A model generated the notes under the pieces. That model was not told the DNA's origin, made no database searches, and saw only the letters and a program-made list of their open reading frames with translations. Below, piece after piece: positions 13,501 through 25,070 of a stretch of DNA of 64,000 nt (its first letter is position 1; every line of letters starts with the position of its first letter). A program made the position numbers and the translations under genes. This DNA is from Hippophae tibetana (taxonomy: Eukaryota; Streptophyta; Magnoliopsida; Rosales; Elaeagnaceae): assembly GCA_037013495.1 (NCBI GenBank), contig CM072811.1:51669452-51733451 (forward strand), written 5' to 3'.

Positions 13501-16500
13501 TTACCAAGAAAATCCGCAGCTGAATTAATTACCACATGCTTTTGACGCACATAGGCCTTACGATCAGAAAGTTTTCTAGTTGGTGGACGACCTGACCTGC
13601 TGGAAAACAAATTTTCAATTCGCTACAGGACCTCACTCTTAGGAACCAACAATTTCAAGACAATTGAATGACATCTATCAGATAGTCAAAAATGGGCATG
13701 TATAAAGAGTCAAACCTTTCTGTCTTGTCGTGTCCAACCCTGGCACTTCTGAGCTGTTTTGCAGTGCCAATTTTCTCTACTGTCATTGGCATCAAAGACC
13801 TACTGGAAGGAAACCCCCGTCCAGTTCTCCCTTGCCTTCGAACACCATCTCCAATGTCCTCACCTGCAACCAGCTTATTCTTTCTTGGAGGAAAACCCAA
13901 AGTGGAGACCTTTTGAACATTCTGTCCAGATTTCTCTTCCTCATCATCAGGCTTCTTGTCTTTGCTTCTGGATTTTATTTCAGCAGCCCCTGATTCTTCG
14001 CTATCAGATAAGGCAGCTGAAGATGGAGGTTCGCCTTTTAATTTAACTTGCTGAGGAGAACTTCCCAGCAAGTGTTTTGCAAATCCTAATCCAGTTTCAT
14101 TACCAATAGCATCAGATGCACTATCCAATGCAGGACTTTCGTCGTTATTTGAAACAATAGGAACAAAATTTGATCGCCTAGCAGGACGGGAGATTTTTTG
14201 TGGCCTCTGACCAGTCCAGTGGGCAACAGGGGGTGATGAAGATCGGGTTGATGCCATGCGTTTGCGGTTATTAGCTCCACCACCAGTAGCAGCAGCAGGG
14301 GGCTTGTTTGTACATGAGGAAATATCCCAATCATTAGAAACACTTGCTCTGTAGACAACGGGGGACAACTTAGGAGCAGTCCCTGAACCAGACCGAGGGG
14401 CACGAACTGCTGCATTCACCTTGGTGTTTGAAGTAGGACTAGATGAATTTATATCATAAGAAATGTTTGCCCTGTAATAGGAGAAAATAAGCAAAACACA
14501 AGTCAATCAACACATCACTCCACAAGATAAATTAAGCTCACTCTTGTACCAAAAGCTTATGAAATTATGCATACTTATTTACAGCTCTATGGTTCGCCCT
14601 TTCTTTATCTGAACCAATTGGACGGTCTCTCTTATCATTTAAAGGGATATTGTTGTCTGGATCAGTCCTGGGAATGGATGAGCGAGCAACTAAACCTGTC
14701 TGCAGTGAAATTCCATCAGACTTACCGGCCCCAGCAGCTACTCCAATCCTATACAAACAAATATTTTTATCACCTTTAGATAGAAATTGTTACTGCCACT
14801 CCCTAAAAGAACTTGGCAACCTTTGCAAATAAAGTACACAACACAAGAAGGAAAAGATTTCTGGATTGGATGCAAAAACGTGTTCCTTCTTGGGCCTGAC
14901 GTGGGGGTCCACTATTCTTTTAAAAAATTTCAAGGATGAGTTTCATTACTAATCAAATACTATTTTCCATTTTTCTGTCCATAGAAACTCTTAATGTGTA
15001 TTAAGATGCTACTTCCGAAAATGGCTCTCTCATTACTGACACCCACATAAAATTAAGAACTATGGGACTGCACCTGAAACCATGAGAGTCATTATTTAAC
15101 CTTGAACGGGCATCGGTCCCAGGTCTTTGCTGCATTCCCTGTTTAGTTTCCCTGCAGCTATCAACTGGTTTAGTTGGCACATTGTTTAAAGAAACATCTG
15201 GCTTTATTCCAGAACGTTTTTTCTTCATTTTTAACTTTTCCCAGCCATCAACTCCAACTGATAAAGCCCGATCCTCAGCCTGAACTGCACCACTGTTTGA
15301 GAGCCTCAGCATTTCTCTATCCCTATCTGCAGCTCCAGATGGTCTAACAAGAGAATTAGCTCGCATATCCATCTAAATTTATTGAAATCCATGTCAGTCT
15401 TTTTAAAGGAATGAGAATGTTAAGAAGGCAAGCATAGACAAACTTAAAGGGCATAACAAACAATTTGGCACCGAAAGCTCACACAATGGATTCTCAAGAA
15501 AAAAATAAATGCTAAAGAAAACCTACGATGATATTTCTGCCTATAAAGAAATCCATTAATACTCGTACAGATAAAAGACCTTTAGCAGTGTTAAGGATCA
15601 TTTTATAAAATCAACATCAGAAGATAAAAAAAATTAATTGTAAATACAATCTGGAAATTTGGAGAGTACAAGCAGCACAACCACACAAAATGTAAAGCCA
15701 GTGGCCAGCTGAGCATGCGGTGATGTTTAAAATGCAGTAAGAAACAGAAGAAGCAACACAAACAACAATCAAAATCACAGCAAAGGGTCATTAAATGAAA
15801 CATATGACCGCATGCACAAGATACATACCCTAACATCTACCATTGAAGTTCGAGTGCGTTTGTTTGGAATAGCATTCTTTGGCCTCTCCTCTAACTTTTG
15901 CTGCTCAAGTTCAAAACCACCGGGAGTTGTATGGCTTTGAACTACAACCTTACCTTTGCTAGGTCCTATGCCTAAACGATCACTTGACAAGACAGCAGCA
16001 GACCGCTCACTTGAAAAACCTTCTAATCGAGATCTTTTTTTAGATGGCACACTTGAGAAAAACTTGTTGAACACAGACAAGGCTTCATTGAAAATCTTTA
16101 CACGTTCCCTGTTGAATTATTTAATTATGTGAGCTAGTCACAACCCCAAGCTAAAATGTAAAACATGCAAAAACTACCTGGCCTTGATAGAGCTATCACG
16201 CAGAGCAGCCCTGACATGTTTGATTTCCTCTGGTGAAGGAGATGTTAGCAGCTTGCCTTTTGCAGAACCAGATGGAGATTCTTCTGATGAAATGCCAAGA
16301 GCAACAGTCAAGTGTCGTCTAAAGTCAACCAGACGATTTGACTTATGATCTCCAACCATCGATTTTAGATCAAAACGCAAGCACTGAAAGAAGCTCATCA
16401 AATCTCCTTGTGGTGTTGTAGAATTGCTTCTTGACATGTTTGGAAGAGAAGAGATAATTGGATTCTCCATGCTCCCACGGAAGCTACTTGATCTATCCAA

Positions 16501-16593
16501 TGGAGAAGCTATGTAGGATCCACGCTGCCCACTGGCATATAATGGTCTATCTGGGCTACCAGATGAGAGATCAAACTTGCTAGATGATGCCAT
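4542..16593 (-). CDS. ADA3: ADA3-like SAGA-complex subunit, 14 coding exons, 1,288 residues
   Basis: Exons by GT-AG reading: 16593-16178, 16108-15829, 15372-15074, 14748-14575, 14471-13716, 13599-13505, 13424-13365, 13248-13160, 12997-12431, 6715-6647, 6285-6215, 6133-6076, 5603-5369 and 5239-4542. They total 3,867 nt with frame kept at every junction, which strongly supports the model. The protein opens with a Ser-rich stretch (MASSSKFDLSSGS), has a long basic and Ser-rich middle, then a conserved helical part (about 913-1011) with EEISELEEKY, DFEQHALDKLV and ALAFVKRTLERC, and an acidic tail rich in Asp and Leu. I recall this family as Arabidopsis At4g29790/At2g19390, the former listed as ADA3 of the SAGA acetyltransferase module. 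The helical part fits an Ada3 C-terminal domain. That role is family knowledge, not shown here. The ninth intron carries a copia element. Confidence 0.78.
6496..6600 (+). repeat. Possible truncated MITE end in an ADA3 intron
   Basis: The words ggtggcgtttggttcac at 6,496 match the usual ends of PIF/Harbinger and related miniature elements in plants (GGCGTTTGGTTC type). I found no inverted copy nearby, so at most one end of an element remains. Confidence 0.3.
6800..7035 (+). repeat. 5' LTR of Copia-1
   Basis: It begins tgtagacttttctgag and ends ttctacg, where the usual terminal CA has become CG; the 3' copy keeps CA. It is directly followed by the primer-binding site. Length 236 bp, short for a copia LTR. 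Confidence 0.93.
7036..7611 (+). other. Copia-1 primer-binding site and untranslated leader with an internal duplication
   Basis: The leader starts with the primer-binding site tggtatcagagc. Inside it a block rich in atcatcgtc words occurs twice, at about 7,218-7,340 and 7,344-7,450, each copy beginning catcattt and containing cttcatctcagtggtgc. The copies differ by substitutions and one short deletion, so this is an old imperfect direct repeat. Confidence 0.8.
7612..11970 (+). pseudogene. Copia-1 gag-pol, disrupted by stops and frameshifts
   Basis: Gag opens at 7,612 (MATRKPIIIG, then HNYLQWSQSV) but hits a stop at 7,807 and changes frame. The zinc knuckle starting at 8,369 reads CDHCRKPGHTKETY, where the last Cys of CX2CX4HX4C has become Tyr. 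The protease motif DSGASDHMTG is intact at 8,666. The integrase has its zinc-binding region (HYRLGHPN, CEVCQ) and an intact catalytic triad: Asp 9,281, Asp 9,470, Glu 9,578. The reverse transcriptase (10,480-11,240) has YVDA instead of YVDD at 11,032-11,043, a lost catalytic Asp, and a stop at the GLKQ site. RNase H has FADAD followed by a stop at 11,516 in place of Trp, then SSAEAEFRAMA. The copy cannot make a working polyprotein. Confidence 0.93.
11979..12213 (+). repeat. 3' LTR of Copia-1
   Basis: A 235-bp copy of the 5' LTR, preceded by the polypurine tract and ending in the expected CA. About 16 differences from the 5' LTR, mostly transitions, plus a single T length change in a T run. 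Confidence 0.93.
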
Positions 16594-18690
16594 TGCATTA
16601 GTTTCCAGACATACTTTGCATCATCAACCCAGAAAAAACAGGGGTGCATGACAAAGATGGAGAACAACAACACATACAGTCCAAAGCCTTCAAGTATAAT
16701 AGGTGAATGAGTAGTGAACCTGAAACAGGTGGATAAAAGATAAAAAAAGAATTATATTAGATAAGCAAGTACCTAAACTTTTACGACCTTCTGCTCTGAA
16801 CAGAAATTATGCACACAAAGTGGATTTAAGGTCCAAATCTCATCACCAAAAGTTGAAATATATAGACCTTGCAACTCCAAAAGTATAGGTTTATTCTATA
16901 AACCACAAGTTCATTAAGGTTAACAAGTTTATAAGCACAAATTTAAGCCTTGATTTAATGATGATAAATTATAATTCCACAATATTGTGTTATGTCATCG
17001 TTCTTCTATTTATAAGATAAAGATCTGCAAGTTGTAACACCTTCTGAAAAGAAGTTTGCTAAAGAGGGAACATACAGATTTCGAAAGGCATCCAATATCG
17101 ACTCGTCATAGGATACACGCATGGCAGCCTCATTTAAGATGTAATCATCATCAAAAAAATTAATCCAACTTAAAAATAAGAAGGCCTTAGAACCAACAGC
17201 TAGAATTATCTATATGAGTTATTAGTTCTACAACTTTATTAGGATCAAATTTACAATTTGGTAATAGTGCATTCCAGTAGCTCCAAAGTTATCTATTGAT
17301 TAGAATAACTTGAGACAAATATTAACGCTCTCTATTCCTGCTATTGCTGCTGCTTATATAATGTCTTTGTAGGGCGTAGCATGCAATCAAACACTAATGA
17401 CAAATTTTACTGTATTATTTTTTATATTGTTTATTTACACACTCTCTCTCTCTTTGATAGCATATGTTGATACTTTCTGCTTGTAGGACTTTTTGGTATG
17501 ACATTTTATAGAATTGTTATGCGTTTTTCCAAGCTGGCATCACTCCAGAAAATGGAAAACTAGGTATTTGTGATACATCAAATCAAAAATAATTTATGTC
17601 CTCTCAGTTTTATAAATCAACAACAATGTCATTATCTACCAACAAGACGACGACCAAAATATTCTCCAACATCTTGTTAAAAACTTCATCATCATTTCAA
17701 ATAAGCCAATATAACTTAGCCAAAAAAAAAATGTCAATATACCAAAAAATAATCACAAGAAAATTTCAAATGTTGTAAATTTTTGATCCTAACATCTTCA
17801 TCTAAGTGTGAGAAACCAGGACCAGCCTCCCATTAGTAGAGTAGCAAAGGCTTGGTATAACCCCTAGAGAAAATCAAAATCCTGATTAACTGCCCACCTC
17901 CAATTTGGTGTGGTAAATGAAGAGGTTTGAGAAACAAAGATCAAGGTGCTACTTGAGCAAAATATTTATATAAAACGAATCATATCCTTCTAGGAACCAC
18001 CAAGTACACAGATCTAAACAAGCATGCATGCAATGAAGAGCAAAGAACGTGCCACGAAAGAACCAAAAACGGAAATAAATAAATTGATGCTCACAGAAGG
18101 TCCATTAGTACTTTACAATCAGAAATGTAAATTTATGTAAAGATCAATAGATCAATGCACTGATGCAGAAGGTCTAGCAAACTGAACTTTTGAAAATAAC
18201 AAATTCGCCGCTGGTCGTGTCTAGATTTGAAATTTATTAATAACAAGAGCGCTCACTGAATACACTGTGCAATAGTGTAAACTGATTGGGAAACGAACAC
18301 TTCAGTTGACGATGCAAAAGTCAAAACGACACAATTACATAATAAAATTACAAGAGTAATTAATAACCAAGTTAACGCCCAAAATTAGATCAAGTTCATT
18401 AATTGAGACAGAAAGTAACCAAGTCAAATAACATCAACTGGACAACATGGATGCAAGGTAATCATTGAAAATAGCTCCAAAGCTACGTGATGCACCAAAT
18501 TCTTGCAATTTTTCCTTTATTTAATTGCTTTTATATTGTATTGAGTTAAATGAATCGTAAAAATAGATTTGGTAAACAATTTATATTTCAGTACTTCATG
18601 AAGCTTAATAATGAGATTACATTCACATCACGTTGGTAAATATGAACTTAAAATAGTTCAACTTTCAAAATGAAAAGTGAAATACTTACA
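16594..18690 (-). other. 5' leader of the ADA3-like gene with a ~2 kb leader intron (inferred)
   Basis: Just upstream of the start codon at 16,593 a pyrimidine-rich tract ends in an acceptor (AG at 16,721-16,720). A consensus donor gtaag lies at 18,689-18,685. Together they suggest a noncoding first exon ending at 18,690, an intron of about 1.97 kb, and a second leader segment 16,719-16,594. Nothing between them has coding character. Leader introns are common in plant housekeeping genes. Only transcript data could confirm the joins. Confidence 0.5.
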
Positions 18691-19000
18691 CTTCGTAACC
18701 GTGTTTGGTGCTCTCTAGTCTCCATCAGCTCTTTGTTAGAGCTTAGTTACTCCTATTTGGTTTCCGAGAGAACAATCACAATACGAATCGGTTAATGAAT
18801 CCTGTTTCTGTTTGTTTAACGAAAAAATAAAAATAAAACTGACCTTAATTGAAACAAATGAGTTGAAAGAAAAAACAGCTAACGATGGGTCGCTAACTTT
18901 CTTGGATCCAAAACAATCAAGACTGATCCCCGATCAGGGACTGGATGTCGATGATTGATTGTATTTCAAGATTTTTTTGTTTTTTTAAGGGACGCCGAGG
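18691..19000 (-). promoter_or_regulatory. Probable first leader exon and promoter of the ADA3-like gene
   Basis: This 300-bp stretch lies upstream of the inferred leader donor and has higher G+C than the DNA on its left. No clear TATA box was seen. It is placed by position only, so the transcription start is unknown. Confidence 0.35.
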
Positions 19001-20640
19001 AGATTAAGTCGCTGTGAGTTTGGGCACTTCCGGGCTTTCTTCGAACGACATGGGAAATTGGAATGCGATTGTGATTTCAGAAATACGGCGTCGTTTCTGC
19101 TTCTAAAGTCCAATCTCTTGTATTTAAGACACTGTAAGTATAATGTCATGGATCTGAGGGGAAAAAAAAAACACAACAACAATAATAACACTGTACTAAT
19201 GGATGATGGCAACCGACGCCGTTTCACCAGGAAAAAATAATAATGGGCATTTTTTTTAATAGAAGTTTAATGGGTTATATTTACATGACCATTCAATATG
19301 ACACAATGTCAAAAAAAAAAAAATTGAAGAGTTCATAATTTTTTTTTAAATGTGAGAAAGTATTAATAAATTATCTTGTAATATATATATTAAATATTGG
19401 AACGTAATGAAATTTAGGAAAAACTACTTAAAGACGTGATTTGTTATTTTTTTTTTCATATATAGATGATAAATTAAAAACAAATAAAAATCTACTTTAA
19501 GCTTTTGAGTTAATTAGATATTTATTATCCTAAAAACTCCTATATATTGAAAAATATATATGATAATTCTTAATTATGGAAGTGTTTTTAATGCTTGTAT
19601 ACTTATTTTAAAGGATAATGTATCCATTAGAAATAACTTAAAAATTCAAAATTCAAAATAAAATATTAAAAATAACATGTCATTGTTTTAAATATAATAA
19701 TATTTTTTTTCTCTAAAATTATTTTAAATGTGATTTACACTTCGTATATAATATAAACATAAATAAATTATAAAAGAGTAATATTTTCATCGTCAACTCT
19801 CCTTGAAAATTTGAATATGTTATTAATTTTACTTCAATTTTTTTTTAAAATATTATAATTTAGTAGTTAAAATTTGTGTTTTTCTAAACTACAACATGAA
19901 ATTTGTTTTTTCTTTCTAAATTTTAACATGTTGATTGATTAAGGTTAAAAAAGAATGATTGAATATTGACAAAGATTGACTAGTTCTTGATGGAGCTTAA
20001 GTAAATGTTTGATTATTACACAAAATTAACTTTATTCATATAAAGCAAACAAAATTAACTTTATCCATATAAAACAATATTAAATGGTATTCACATGAAT
20101 AATGGGGCTGAAAATTATGTGTTTCTTGTTGACCCATTAAAAGGGTCATTCATGGTTTATTATCATATTGAAATAGTTAATTAAAAAATAATTCATTTGA
20201 ATTTTTTCATTGTTAAGTTTCATCGGATAAATATTAAATACTAATTTAACCATTAACAAGTCTCATCTAAATACTAATTTAAACATTAAATAGTAATTTT
20301 TTTCTTTTTTCTTAGCAAAAAAAAAAGATCTCATCCAAAATTTATGTTAATAGTCTTCAATTATAACCACTACTTTAGATACTGCTTTGTCTTTCGCAAA
20401 CCCTACGTTTGCATTTCAATTTTAATTTGATTACCAAATGCTTATGTTGTGCAATACAGATTTATATGATTTTATTTTTTGAATTATCATTTTTTCCTTA
20501 TATTTTTCCACCAAAATATCAGGAACGATCCTATGAACTTCACAACCATTACAAAAGTTTTGTTCCTGCAATTATACAGTGCATTTTTTGTCCTAAAATA
20601 TTTCAACTCATTTTTTGTTCATCCATTTGATAGATCATCA
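19001..20640. other. Intergenic DNA, increasingly A+T-rich, no gene seen
   Basis: The left 250 bases retain moderate G+C content and probably belong to the upstream region of the minus-strand gene. From about 19,240 the DNA is A+T-rich with long T and A runs. The short open frames here have no recognisable motif and no supporting splice context. Confidence 0.5.
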
Positions 20641-20792
20641 TCCTAAATTCAAGGTTGATTCTTCAATATAGCTCTACACTTGCAAGTCTGCATGTTGTAA
20701 CAAGTCAACACCATCGATAATGCCGTTTTAGAGAAACCCGACCAAAAAATTAGCAGGCTTATCTATCCAACAAAGTCATTAGATGGCTTAGT

Positions 20793-22132
20793 TCATCTGC
20801 TACAAAATGGAGCTTTTGTATGTTCTAATGAGTCAGGCAAAAGTTCAATTGACGTATCCTCATCACCGTTGTCCGGTTTAATGTCTTTAGCAGAGTAATC
20901 GAATGCAGTATCACCTGCATAGGAACACCAAACTTTAGAAATCTCAAACAACATATTACAAACAGAAGGCACTTAATGATGTGTTATGGTAGATAATCTA
21001 TACTGTTACAAGATTATAAGAGTCAGTTGCTCCATTTTTTGTAGATATGTACCTCCTTGCATCTGCATAGATTGACAAAGTTTGCACATTAGACGAGACT
21101 CTAAGTGCTGTGAAACACAAATAAGAGACATGAAAATGTAAATCATTAATCTGCATCAAATAAAGCATCTAATTATCTGCATGCTGTGCTTTTCTTTTCC
21201 TATCCTGTTCACTTGCTATTTTAGAATACGATCTTCGAAACACATTTGGAAAATCAAGAGAAATTTCTCATTTGAGGTCAGTAATGTATTTTGAGGCCCT
21301 TAAATTGTCGATTTTGAAGATTTAGTGGAAAATATAGCAAAATCATGGTTTTGGTAATGTAGGGGGTTTATGAGTTATGTACATACCATACATGAATTAT
21401 ATAAACACTTTTGGGGCATTTTTCACTCAACCTTTAAAAAAACTCAGATATTTTGAGGCTGAACTGGAGGTAAGCTGGACATTCAGGCCAATGACAGTGC
21501 AGAATTACGAACCCAAATAAACCTTTTGCTTGAAGCATTTTTATTGAATCATAAAACAAGTTGGATTATAACCATTTTTTTTAACAAATTGTACTTGATG
21601 TGATTCGAACCTGTGACTTAAAACAGACAAATGGTGAGTTTTATTATCAGATCACTATATGAACTACAGATGATAACATATTAAGATGTAGAGAAAAATA
21701 TACCCCGAAGTAATCCTTTGACAGCCTGTGTACCCAACAAAATTAAGGTCTTTATGAGTCAACAACGTCTGCCAAAAAAGAATGTTATAGGACGATTTGG
21801 TAGATATTGAGAAAAATTTGGTAAATGAAACAGATTCTCGTGTCTCTATAATACATAGTAAATCATTCAAATTCACAATTACATATATTAGTCCAGTTCC
21901 ATTAACTCCAGCATCCATAAACTCTGACAAATTCTGACTTACAAGAAACTAGAAAGAAACTTTGACTAACGACAAAAATATACTTAAGCTTATCTGGTTT
22001 AGTATATGAACATATAGAAGTTATGGTCGCTAGCTTCTTCAGCATAACATAAGGTCTATGAACATAAAACAGCAAGATCTAAGTGCCTTTTAATAGATAA
22101 TTGATACCTTCCTCATGGATCCAGATCCAGTT
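20793..22132 (-). CDS. Possible small multi-exon gene or 3' part of one (unknown product)
   Basis: Minus-strand blocks with acceptor and donor signals that keep one frame are 22,132-22,108, 21,725-21,704, 21,100-21,053 and 20,914-20,793. Joined, they read TGSGSMRK, AVKGLLRE, SRLMCKLCQSMQMQGG, DTAFDYSAKDIKPDN and end SLEHTKAPFCSR before a TGA at 20,795-20,793. The last block is the most gene-like, with 39 open codons and acidic content. No start codon exon was found upstream before the neighbouring gene at 23,601, so this may be the tail of a decayed gene. The pair CKLC hints at a small metal site but no family is recognised. Two exons of 22 and 48 nt are short, which lowers confidence. Confidence 0.35.
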
Positions 22133-22211
22133 CTGGTTGGTTATTGTGTTTCCACCTATGTCACAGAGAAATATATAAGGAGCCTGGTAAGAAAAGGCAT
22201 AAATCTGATAG

Positions 22212-22565
22212 AAACATGATCTACAACACCCACATAATTTGGAAATGACATCATATAGAGATCATGAGCTGACTAGAAACAGAATTGTCAAGGATATTGA
22301 TGTTCTGATACAAACACATCACCTTTTTTTCTTTTCCTGAAACCAACATGTTCACTTGCCTATCACAGGCTTTGTGTATACGTTCTTTAAACATGATCTA
22401 CAACACCCACATAATTTGGAAATGACATCATATAGAGATCATGAGCTGACTAGAAACAGAATTGTCAAGGATATTGATGTTCTGATACAAACACATCACC
22501 TTTTTTTCTTTTCCTGAAACCAACATGTTCACTTGCCTATCACAGGCTTTGTGTATACGTTCTTT
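22212..22565. repeat. Exact 177-bp tandem duplication
   Basis: Copy one is 22,212-22,388 and copy two 22,389-22,565. Both begin aaacatgatctacaacaccc and end gtgtatacgttcttt. By eye I see no difference between them, so the event is recent or the second copy is an assembly artefact. It falls upstream of the small exon cluster described above and not in any coding exon I can support. Confidence 0.93.
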
Positions 22566-23600
22566 AATTAGCAATATCACAAAGAACAAAACTGACAAAA
22601 CAGCATTGATGCAAATGTCAAAAGAAAAAAAGCACTAACAGTTTTTCTGCCACTGATTATGTAAGAAAATTGTTAGTCATCACTTGCTCCATTGTCATCA
22701 TACAATGTGTTGGTCACGGATAATCTTGAAAGCTTGAGCTGAAAGGAGATCGACCAACATTACATTTATATCATCCTAACAGTCTCCTCAAGTGTGTGGG
22801 ATCTATATTATGGGATAGCAGGGTTTGAACACAATCTCGTATCCTTATACTTATCATGTTAAATTGTAAGTAATCAATTTTCTTAAAAGTTTAAACTATT
22901 GGGAGATTGACCAATAATGCATTTATACATTCCAACAGATAATTACTCGACATACATATTTAACATCTTATGTCATTTAATTTTATAAATTTTGGGTATC
23001 AGGTTCACCATTGACCTCAGGTTTATAAATTTTACGTGGTTCTAGGATAGATAGTTTTCAGACAGACTCCAACAATTGTACTACTGGGACTCATGGAGCA
23101 ATTTTCAAGTGAGGAGCAACATGTCATCTATAATATGCACTTCTAATGACTGTCTAGATCAACGATCAAAATTGTTCGTACGTTCGTTATGGTACGTGAG
23201 GTGGACCATCAAACAGGACCAATCAAGTTTCGCAGATTGCTCTAATGGTTAGCAGATCACTGTGTGGAACATTCATGGAACTGCCTAGTTGGGAATAAAA
23301 TAAAGAAAAGTATGGCATAACAATGAGTCCAAACAAAAGTTATGAGATATCATGTTAATTTAGTGATCTATCTATTCACGCTACAATAATAGAGCAAAAA
23401 TTGTAATATCTAGTATTCCTCAAAAATAAATAGCCAAGCAACCCAAAAGGAAATATGATCAATTCATTTCATTCCTTTTTATTTCTATATGATGAGTATA
23501 ACAATCTACAGCCAAAAGAATTACTTAAGTTCTTAGCAAAAAAATTACTTTAAGTTCAAAGTACAAAAAAAGTATATTAGTGAACTACAACAATGAACGA
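22566..23600. other. Intergenic DNA between the exon cluster and the Harbinger-derived gene
   Basis: No reading frame or splice-bounded exon could be supported on either strand. The right end presumably includes the 3' untranslated region of the minus-strand gene that stops at 23,601. Confidence 0.45.
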
Positions 23601-25070
23601 CTAAAGAAAAGCAGTGCCTGCAAGGCCATGGTGCAACAAGTTATGAGCAATGTGATCCCTAGCTTGTCCAGCACTAAGCGACCTTATACTATTCTCAGGT
23701 ATCATTTCATCGTCAAAAATTTCAAACTTCAACTCTGGGTAGATTTCTTCATTCCTCATTTCACAAATATTGTGTAAAACACAACAAGCCCCAAGAACCA
23801 CAGGCAAGTCCTGTAGTTTGATCTCAGTTCTTTTCTGTAAGCAAAACCATCTTCCTTTTAGTCTAGCAAAGGCCTCTTTAGCAAACTTTTGAATATCTCC
23901 AACTTTCCCATTGAAAGCATGTTGTGTCCAAGTGAAATTCTGCTGAGTGTAAGGAACCAAAACCCAATCCATAAGAGGGTACCCAGAGTTCCCAACAATG
24001 CAAAAATCCTTCAAAATCCCTCTATTAGCTCTCTGATACAAAGCAGACTTCTCTAACACTTTGTCATCTGACATTGAACCAGGCCAACCAATACAAACAT
24101 CAGTAAACACACCTTTAGGATCAACAACACCTTGAACTGTAATAGAGTATGAGGTCTTTCCGTTCCTCTCTGTATGCTTCTGGTTGAAGTATGCAGGCAC
24201 ACTACTCTTAGGCGCTACAATTGGGATATGGGTTGTGTACATTGACCCACCAACGTTTGGAATCCCATATTTGGATTCGAATTCTTCCTTAATCATCTTC
24301 ATTTTCTGCTCATCTGGCCATCGAAGTAACTTGGGCATTAGAACTGTCTTAATTGCAGAAGAAACCTCCAAAACAAGCTTATGACATGTAGAAATTCCTA
24401 ATCCAAATCGCTTTGAGACTAAACGAAGAGATTCCCCTGTAGCCAACCTCCATATACATACAGCAACGCGTTGACGAACAGGAATTGCGTCACGTAACAT
24501 TGTGTTTTTCTTCGTCACAGCTGAATCAAGCTCTTCACAGATCATATCAAACGTGGCTTTACTCATACGAAAAGCTTTCCGAAACCCTTCCTCTGAAATA
24601 TCTGGATGATTGTACTTGTCCCACCAATCTCTAGAACGATCCTTGACCCATAACCGGCGACGATGACCCACTGGCACATACCCTGAACCGGATTGGACCA
24701 AATTATCCGACCCATTGTTGGCCATACCCAACCCAACGGTTGGAACCACAGTAGAAGCTGAGCGACGAGTCCGTTTGGTTCTGGAATGTTCTGACTTTTC
24801 TAATTCAGAGAAATGGTTTTTTGAATGGACAGTGCAGTCATTCATAGATTGAGTATGTTTCTTGCAATCAATCTCAAATAGCGGTTTATCTAGCTGAGAC
24901 TCAACGACCCGTTGTTCATCTTCTCGCTTCTCTTCCTCGTCAAACATTGTCAGTGAAGTAAGTATATCGAAAGCGTTATTCTTTAACTCATCCTTATCAA
25001 TTATATTGTCTTCTTCTTCATCAAATAATCGCCGCTTTTTGGATTCAGTGTTGAAATTTAAATCCTCCAT
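23601..25070 (-). CDS. Domesticated Harbinger transposase-like protein (HARBI1/ALP1 type), 489 residues
   Basis: An uninterrupted single-exon frame starts at ATG 25,070 and stops at 23,601. The first 110 residues are acidic and disordered with basic clusters KKRR (11-14) and RTKRTRR (97-103) that suit nuclear import. Residues about 195-235 (VRQRVAVCIWRLATG then SKRFGLGIS) form the helix-turn-helix-like part of Harbinger proteins, and about 275-435 the DDE_4 nuclease fold. The catalytic acids are changed: Tyr278 in GSMYTTHIP where DGTH is usual, and Asn361 in VGNSGYP where GDSGYP is usual; Glu399 in KEAFARLKGRW remains. The C-terminal NLLHHGLAG is typical of the Arabidopsis At5g12010/At4g29780 group as I recall it. 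It has no terminal repeats and is a host gene. Cleavage activity is unlikely; DNA or protein binding is the probable role. Confidence 0.9.
   Translation of the reverse strand: MEDLNFNTESKKRRLFDEEEDNIIDKDELKNNAFDILTSLTMFDEEEKREDEQRVVESQLDKPLFEIDCKKHTQSMNDCTVHSKNHFSELEKSEHSRTKRTRRSASTVVPTVGLGMANNGSDNLVQSGSGYVPVGHRRRLWVKDRSRDWWDKYNHPDISEEGFRKAFRMSKATFDMICEELDSAVTKKNTMLRDAIPVRQRVAVCIWRLATGESLRLVSKRFGLGISTCHKLVLEVSSAIKTVLMPKLLRWPDEQKMKMIKEEFESKYGIPNVGGSMYTTHIPIVAPKSSVPAYFNQKHTERNGKTSYSITVQGVVDPKGVFTDVCIGWPGSMSDDKVLEKSALYQRANRGILKDFCIVGNSGYPLMDWVLVPYTQQNFTWTQHAFNGKVGDIQKFAKEAFARLKGRWFCLQKRTEIKLQDLPVVLGACCVLHNICEMRNEEIYPELKFEIFDDEMIPENSIRSLSAGQARDHIAHNLLHHGLAGTAFL

Noticed and set aside
13730..14046. 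Plus-strand frames over the ADA3-like exon 5
   Set aside because: They lie opposite a long exon of the minus-strand gene whose frame is supported by splicing on both sides.
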